Shown one piece after another: positions 39,997-44,527 of a stretch of DNA of 44,527 nt. Every line of letters begins with the position of its first letter. Within the stretch, counting starts at the first letter, position 1. This stretch comes from Nitrospirota bacterium. GTDB lineage: Bacteria; Nitrospirota; Thermodesulfovibrionia; Thermodesulfovibrionales; JdFR-88. The position numbers and the translations under genes were made by a program. The notes beneath the pieces are model-generated. The model was not told the DNA's origin and ran no database searches. It worked only from the letters and a program-made list of their open reading frames with translations. The DNA lies in NCBI GenBank assembly GCA_021812785.1, contig JAKAMR010000007.1, forward strand, positions 1 through 44,527. Reading direction: 5' to 3'.

Positions 39997-42075
39997 ATGA
40001 AAATTAACACTGAACTTGAACGGCTTAACCCGGCCCAGAAAGAGGCCGTCACCACCACGGAGGGGCCGCTGCTTGTGCTGGCCGGGGCGGGATCCGGAAA
40101 GACAAGGGTGATAACCATGCGGGTGGCGCACCTCACCCATTTGGGGGTGCCCCCGGCATCCATCCTGGCCGTGACGTTCACCAACAAGGCCGCGCGCGAG
40201 ATGAAGGAGCGTGTCCGGGCGCTTCTTGGCAAGGAGCGGCATTTTGATGAAAAAAAGAGTAGGGTGGACAAGGGCCGTCCCGTGATCTCCACTTTCCATT
40301 CACTTTGCCTGAACATCCTTAAGCGGGAGATAGAGGCGCTTGGCTACCGGAAGGACTTTACCATCTATGACACCGGGGAACAGGTTTCTCTGCTACGGCA
40401 TCTGCTCAGCGACATAAGAGTGTTCGAAAAGAGTTTTAAGCCGGAGGACGTGCTTGAAAAGATAAGCCGTTTCAAAAACGGCTTTAATAACGGGAAAAAG
40501 CAGATAAAGGGCGGGCAGGACGACTTCGACGTGGAGGCGCTCTCTGAAAACCTGTTCCCAAGGTACCAGGAGACGATGAGGTCACTGAACGTGGTGGACT
40601 TTGACGACCTGCTGCTTTTGACCCTGAGGCTGTTCCGGGAGCACCCCGAGGCGCTTGAAAAATACCAAAGGCGTTTCCGGTACATAATGGTGGACGAATA
40701 CCAGGACACCAACAAGGTCCAGTATGACATATTGAAACTTCTGGCAGGGGAAAACAAAAACATATGCGTGGTGGGCGACGACGACCAGTCCATTTACGGC
40801 TGGCGGGGGGCAAGTCTGCACAACATACTTGATTTCGAGCGGCACTTTCCGGGGACTAAAATCGTGCGGCTGGAGCAGAACTACCGTTCCTTCGGCAACA
40901 TCCTGAAGGCTGCAAACGGGGTCATAAAAAACAATTCCAGACGGATGGAAAAAGCCCTCCGCACGGACCGGGGGGACGGACCCAAGGTGCGCCTGTACAA
41001 GGCGGAAAACGCGGAGGATGAGGCACTGTGGATAGCCGGACAGATCGCGCAGATAAAATTCGAGAAGAACCTGGCTTACGAGGACTTCGCGGTCATATAC
41101 AGGGCAAACACGCTCTCAAAACCCTTCGAGGAGGCCTTGCGGACACAGCGCATACCCTACACAGTGGTCGGCGGGACGAGCTATTTCGACAGGAAAGAGA
41201 TCAGGGACCTTGCGGCATACCTGAAGGTGATCGCGAACAATTCAGATAGCCTGAGCCTTCTGAGGGCCTCAAGCGCCCCCAAGAGGGGCCTTGGCTCCGC
41301 GACCACAAGCAGGTTGGTGGAATTCGCCAAGGAAAGATCCATGGAAAATCTCCTGGAGGCATTCAAGAGCGCCGGGGAGGCGGGCGTACCGGCCAGGCAG
41401 GCCGAAACAGCAAGGTCTTTTGCCCTGATGATAGAAAGATACGGCGAGCTGTTCAATAAACGCGGAGAGATGGGAAGCGCCTTCAAGGCCCTGGCCCAGG
41501 AGATAAGGTTTAACGATTATTTGGGCGAGCTCTACAAGTCCCAGGAGATGGCGTTCAAGCGGATGGAAAACGCGGAAAACTTCGTCCAGTCGCTCCATAA
41601 TTACGAACAGAAGGCGCTCCTTGAAAATCCGGAAAAGCAGCCGGCGCTCCGGGGCTTCCTTGAAGATATGGCGCTAGACAGCACACCGGGAGATAAGGAG
41701 GAAAAACCTTTCGGGGTGGTGCTGACCACGTTCCATTCCGCCAAGGGGCTGGAGTTCCCGGTGGTGTTCATCGCCTGTCTGGAGGAAGATATACTTCCCC
41801 ACAAGAAATCCGCACTCCCCGGGGAGGACATGGAGGAGGAAAGGCGGCTTTTTTACGTAGGCATAACGCGGGCCATGAAGGAGCTTTACCTGACCTGCGC
41901 CCGCTACAGGACCAAGTACGGCAAGCTGACACCACTGACCCCTTCAAGGTTCCTGGAGGAGGTACCGGGCGACGTCATAAGGAAGATCGAGGATTCGGAG
42001 CCGGAGGACCCGGAGCAGCAGGAAGTGAAGGTGAAGGCCTTCTTCGCAAGGATGAAGGAGATGCTGGGCGAATAG
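39997..42075 (+). CDS. uvrD: UvrD/PcrA/Rep-family DNA helicase
   Basis: A 692-residue SF1A helicase. Motif Ia/I AGAGSGKT is at 29-36, then FTNKAAREMKER, VDEYQDTNKVQ, VVGDDDQSIYGWRGA, LEQNYRS, TTFHSAKGLEFPVVFI and ERRLFYVGITRA: all seven motifs in order, with the 3'-5' translocase layout. Role in nucleotide excision and mismatch repair or replication-fork clearance is known for the family. The sequence does not separate UvrD from PcrA or Rep. ATG 39997 is used; TTG at 39991 is possible. No Shine-Dalgarno directly precedes it: AAAGGAGAG is about 38 bases away beyond a T-rich tract. Confidence 0.93.
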   Translation: MKINTELERLNPAQKEAVTTTEGPLLVLAGAGSGKTRVITMRVAHLTHLGVPPASILAVTFTNKAAREMKERVRALLGKERHFDEKKSRVDKGRPVISTFHSLCLNILKREIEALGYRKDFTIYDTGEQVSLLRHLLSDIRVFEKSFKPEDVLEKISRFKNGFNNGKKQIKGGQDDFDVEALSENLFPRYQETMRSLNVVDFDDLLLLTLRLFREHPEALEKYQRRFRYIMVDEYQDTNKVQYDILKLLAGENKNICVVGDDDQSIYGWRGASLHNILDFERHFPGTKIVRLEQNYRSFGNILKAANGVIKNNSRRMEKALRTDRGDGPKVRLYKAENAEDEALWIAGQIAQIKFEKNLAYEDFAVIYRANTLSKPFEEALRTQRIPYTVVGGTSYFDRKEIRDLAAYLKVIANNSDSLSLLRASSAPKRGLGSATTSRLVEFAKERSMENLLEAFKSAGEAGVPARQAETARSFALMIERYGELFNKRGEMGSAFKALAQEIRFNDYLGELYKSQEMAFKRMENAENFVQSLHNYEQKALLENPEKQPALRGFLEDMALDSTPGDKEEKPFGVVLTTFHSAKGLEFPVVFIACLEEDILPHKKSALPGEDMEEERRLFYVGITRAMKELYLTCARYRTKYGKLTPLTPSRFLEEVPGDVIRKIEDSEPEDPEQQEVKVKAFFARMKEMLGE

Positions 42076-42303
42076 AGTTTTTATTTTTTTGAATGGGGGC
42101 GGACGGCGTGAGCGCAGCGGGATGGCGCGGGCACGTCACATGACGCAACGGCACCCAGAAAGACCCGGGGCGGTATACAACGGTCTGCTGGCAAAACAGG
42201 TTAGACGCCACTTAGCGGAGCGAATGCCGTTCGCCCTCATTCAAATGCTTGAAGAATCGATTTTTTGAAAAGAGTCTTGCAGCCAAAAATTTTGAGATAG
42301 GTT

Positions 42304-42810
42304 CTAATGTTCCAGCGGCGGAAAGAGGCCCTTTTTGAGCCCTATGAAACAGGCCTCCACCCGGTTCGAGCAACCCAGTTTACGGTAAATGTGGTCCAGG
42401 TGGACATTTACAGTGGAGGGGCTTATTTTCATCATTTCGGCGATCTGTTTATTGGTGAACCCCTTGCTTACAAGGCTCAGGACTTCTCTTTCTTTCAGGG
42501 TGAGCGGTGTTTTGACATCTTTTTCATTTTCGTTCATCTGCTGCAGAAACACCATCGTATTATTATCCGGCAGGCGCATCATATCGAGTTTTATATCTTC
42601 GAATGAAAGGTTTTTAAGATGTGACACGCCTATCTTGAGCCATTCCATGAAATCCTGGAGGGGTACATCTTTTGATGACATGAATTCCCTGGCCTCCGCA
42701 TTCAGCCAGTAGTTGCCGGCGTCGTCAATGAATATACAAGGGGCCTCTCCCTGGAGCTTCTCTATCTCTTTGAGGAAACCTTTTATCCTGGCCGTAATTG
42801 CGCGGTCCAT
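42304..42810 (-). CDS. LuxR-type HTH regulator with short N-terminal sensor-like region
   Basis: A 168-residue protein. Residues 105-160 are a GerE/LuxR HTH (LTLKEREVLSLVSKGFTNKQIAEMMKISPSTVNVHLDHIYRKLGCSNR). The N-terminal 95 residues include IFIDDAGNYWLNAEAREFM, which resembles part of a PAS fold; there is no receiver domain with a phosphorylatable Asp. ATG 42810 is chosen because AGGGGGA lies five bases upstream; two earlier in-frame starts precede that site. It is divergent from the receiver gene, sharing a 266-base promoter region with a 12-bp palindrome. Confidence 0.85.
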   Translation of the reverse strand: MDRAITARIKGFLKEIEKLQGEAPCIFIDDAGNYWLNAEAREFMSSKDVPLQDFMEWLKIGVSHLKNLSFEDIKLDMMRLPDNNTMVFLQQMNENEKDVKTPLTLKEREVLSLVSKGFTNKQIAEMMKISPSTVNVHLDHIYRKLGCSNRVEACFIGLKKGLFPPLEH

Positions 42811-42930
42811 TTTTTCCCCCTGCATAAACAATAATTACGGTGGACATCCTCTACTTCAAAAAAGACCCCCTTGATAAATCCTGGAATTTTGTTTTCCCTC
42901 TCCTCGCCTAAATTCTATCACCGGGCTGAA

Positions 42931-42942
42931 AAATTATAATTT
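42931..42942. promoter_or_regulatory. 12-bp AT palindrome in divergent region
   Basis: AAATTATAATTT, self-complementary, flanked by TGAA and CAAG, in the region between the LuxR-type and receiver genes. Could be an operator or a -10 region. Confidence 0.3.
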
Positions 42943-43023
42943 CAAGATGCGTTTTATTCCTATACCCCAAATGAACTATGGAACTAATAAAGGAAAAGTG
43001 GTAATCTTAAAAAATTTTTGAGT

Positions 43024-43044
43024 GGCGCACCGCGCCCGTTTTTT
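43024..43044 (+). terminator. Terminator-like hairpin in the leader of the receiver gene
   Basis: GGCGC and GCGCC pair around ACC, followed after two bases by six T. This is an intrinsic-terminator shape, though the stem is short, and it lies 33 bases before the receiver GTG start. It would attenuate plus-strand transcription entering the gene. Confidence 0.45.
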
Positions 43045-43076
43045 GAGAGGAAAAGCTTGAGAGGGGGAAAAACAGC

Positions 43077-43445
43077 GTGAAACCGCCGCGGAAAAAGATC
43101 CTGGTGGTGGAAGACGAGATCATATTCACGCTGAACCTGTCCGATCTCCTGGAGATGTGGGACTATGAGGTTTTAAAACCTGTTTTATCCGGAGAGGCCG
43201 CCATAAAGGCGGTTGAGGAAAAAAACCCGGACCTCATTATAATGGACATAGGGATAAAAGGGCAGTTAGACGGCATAGAAGCCGCGATAAAGATACACGA
43301 GAAGCGAAAGGTCCCCGTTATATTTATCTCGGGATATCCGTATGAGGAAATAAAAGAAAGGATCGGCATGATCGCCCCCGCCTTTTTCTTCAACAAGCCC
43401 ATAGACATCTCCAGCCTCAGAGCAAAGATAGAAGAAATGGCCTAG
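43077..43445 (+). CDS. Stand-alone response regulator receiver (CheY-like)
   Basis: A 122-residue single receiver domain. Acidic pocket VVEDE near residues 10-14, phospho-acceptor Asp in LIIMDIGIKG (about residue 57), Ser in VIFISGYP and the conserved Lys in FFFNKPID. There is no output domain. Such proteins are partners of PAS-rich kinases or act in phosphorelays. GTG start with GAGGGGG about 10 bases upstream. The nearest kinase is at 38158-39744. The gene ends before an A-rich tract and is convergent with the glycoside hydrolase. Confidence 0.9.
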   Translation: MKPPRKKILVVEDEIIFTLNLSDLLEMWDYEVLKPVLSGEAAIKAVEEKNPDLIIMDIGIKGQLDGIEAAIKIHEKRKVPVIFISGYPYEEIKERIGMIAPAFFFNKPIDISSLRAKIEEMA

Positions 43446-43507
43446 GAATAAAATAAAACAAAACAAAAACCTTTTGCCCGCGCCCCTTTTATGAATAAAG
43501 GCTGCCT

Positions 43508-44527
43508 TCAGTTCTTGATTATCATGATGGGCTTATTGCCTATAAGGACATTTCCTCCGGAAATCGTGTAGGAGGCATTGCTGTCAAGCGTGCGGTAAAA
43601 GGTGAAGCCGGAGGGGACCGCCACGGACTCCGAAGTGGTGGAGTTCCACAGTATCTGTGCCGTTTCCCCATTGGCCAGGACAAGGTTGCAGGTCCAGGTG
43701 CTGTCTGCCCCCTTGCTGCAAAAAGGGCTTGCAAGGGTGGAGCCCACCAGCCAGGAATAGACCTGGCCGTAAGCGTTTCCCGCGGGGCAGGTGCCGTAGC
43801 CCGGATACCAGAGGTTCCCCCAGGCGGCGTTGCAGGAATAGCTGCCGTTGTCCCATTGGTACCAGTAATTCCTCTGCAGCCCCTTGTAGGCAAACAGGAT
43901 GTATTCCTTGGCCAGCCATGCCTCTTCCTGGTCATTGGTAAGGGTCTTTATGTTCCCCCAGTCGCTCTCCGTGGCCCAGACAGGCATGGTGAGACTGTAT
44001 GAATGCAGAAGCGAGTTTATGTTGTCTATCCAGGAAAGGGTGGTTTCCGGGTCCGCCCCCGCGGTTGTAGGATATGGATGGTAGGCGATTATGTCCTGCG
44101 CGCCGGCGCCTCCCGCGGCGAAGTACACGGAAAGCCAGGTGGATGCGTCGTGTGTGGCGCAGGGAGAGACCACCCTGGCATTGGGGTCCAGGCTGTGGAC
44201 GATGGCGTAGGCGTCCCTGGCCATTGTGACAAGCTGCCCCATCGTCCCGTTCCAGTATTGGGAATTGTTTGGCTCATTCCAAAGCTCGTAGTATCTGATA
44301 TGCCCGGTGGCGGAGGCAAGAGAGTGCCTGACCAGGGCGGTAACGAACTCTTTCCACATATTGTCGCCCGAGTCCACGTCGGAAGGAGGGTCGTTGCAGC
44401 CCGTCTGCCCGCCATAGGAGCCGGCGCAGGTGGTGTCGCCGGGGTCCGATGAGGCCCACATGGGGGTGCCCGCCATGTCTATCATGATGTCCTGGCTGTT
44501 TTTGTTGCCCACGGCGGACAGCCAGGC
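43508..44527 (-). CDS. Glycoside hydrolase, clan A, GH39/PslG-like (C-terminal part, runs off right edge)
   Basis: At least 339 residues; the reading frame is open to the window end (WLSAVGNKNSQD continues upstream), so the N-terminus is missing. IRYYELWNEPNNSQYW carries the acid/base Glu of the clan A barrel, and MPVWATESDWG the nucleophile Glu; IDMAGTPMWASS is also typical. The end (SGFTFYRTLDSNASYTISGGNVLIGNKPIMII) is a beta-sandwich-like tail. In the psl locus of Pseudomonas a GH39 enzyme trims the exopolysaccharide; location near this EPS operon suggests a similar job. No PEP-CTERM tail. Confidence 0.78.
   Translation of the reverse strand, partial: AWLSAVGNKNSQDIMIDMAGTPMWASSDPGDTTCAGSYGGQTGCNDPPSDVDSGDNMWKEFVTALVRHSLASATGHIRYYELWNEPNNSQYWNGTMGQLVTMARDAYAIVHSLDPNARVVSPCATHDASTWLSVYFAAGGAGAQDIIAYHPYPTTAGADPETTLSWIDNINSLLHSYSLTMPVWATESDWGNIKTLTNDQEEAWLAKEYILFAYKGLQRNYWYQWDNGSYSCNAAWGNLWYPGYGTCPAGNAYGQVYSWLVGSTLASPFCSKGADSTWTCNLVLANGETAQILWNSTTSESVAVPSGFTFYRTLDSNASYTISGGNVLIGNKPIMIIKN

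Noticed and set aside
42090..42145. Small ORF after the UvrD-like gene (MGADGVSAAGW)
   Set aside because: No ribosome site, short, and placed directly after a T-rich tract; nothing supports translation.
1..44527. CRISPR array, rRNA, prophage or insertion sequence
   Set aside because: No regularly spaced repeats, rRNA motifs, phage structural genes or transposase were seen on either strand.

Overview
The window reads as chromosomal DNA of a Gram-negative, probably environmental bacterium. Evidence for this is an outer-membrane beta-barrel, a lipoprotein, a Wza-type export protein, a tyrosine autokinase and an AAA ATPase of the sort found beside exosortase (XrtA/PEP-CTERM) systems. Nitrospirota or Desulfobacterota-like lineages would fit, but nothing here fixes the taxon.

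Left part (1-6.6 kb): a low-GC accessory zone. It holds the start of a Phd-type antitoxin with its own promoter and palindromic operator, an orphan XRE antitoxin, a SWIM zinc-finger/SNF2 helicase pair (YwqB/YwqA-like), and a RelE/ParE-type toxin with an HTH partner. The helicase/toxin module lies between two direct copies of the 3' part of a tRNA-Lys(CTT) gene, cut at the anticodon loop as at a tyrosine-recombinase attachment site. A second, internally deleted and decayed copy of the module (tRNA fragment, 31 codons of SNF2, broken toxin and partner) follows the first.

Middle (6.6-37.5 kb): a secreted beta-helix protein with its own Crp/Fnr-type promoter, then a run of 22 genes on the minus strand (8.97-37.52 kb) that looks like one long exopolysaccharide operon. 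In transcription order it encodes a TPR lipoprotein, beta-barrel, Wza, Wzz, tyrosine autokinase, AAA ATPase, a NusG paralogue, a priming sugar transferase fused to a degenerate GGDEF-like domain, a WbpB/WbpD/WbpE-like sugar-acid trio, FemAB, a deacetylase-GT4 fusion, a NodB deacetylase, two GT2 enzymes, an AsnB-like amidotransferase, a Wzy-like polymerase, a polysaccharide pyruvyl transferase, a Wzx flippase, an acetyltransferase, a methyltransferase and an FrhB-like iron-sulfur protein. This is a complete Wzx/Wzy route. The XrtA-type accessory genes are present but no exosortase or PEP-CTERM target is.

Right part (37.5-44.5 kb): a 640-bp structured intergenic region with a perfect Crp/Fnr palindrome, a soluble PAS histidine kinase with a cysteine cluster, a UvrD/PcrA helicase, a LuxR-type regulator, a stand-alone receiver protein, and the C-terminal part of a GH39-like glycoside hydrolase, which may trim the polysaccharide.

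The most notable signals are the tRNA-bounded module and its decayed twin, a 16-bp Crp/Fnr site shared (one mismatch) by the secreted-protein promoter and the EPS upstream region, RNA-level control features in the EPS operon (NusG paralogue, hairpins, a 15-codon leader ORF), and two unusual domain fusions. All functional statements come from reading the sequence; no database search was run.
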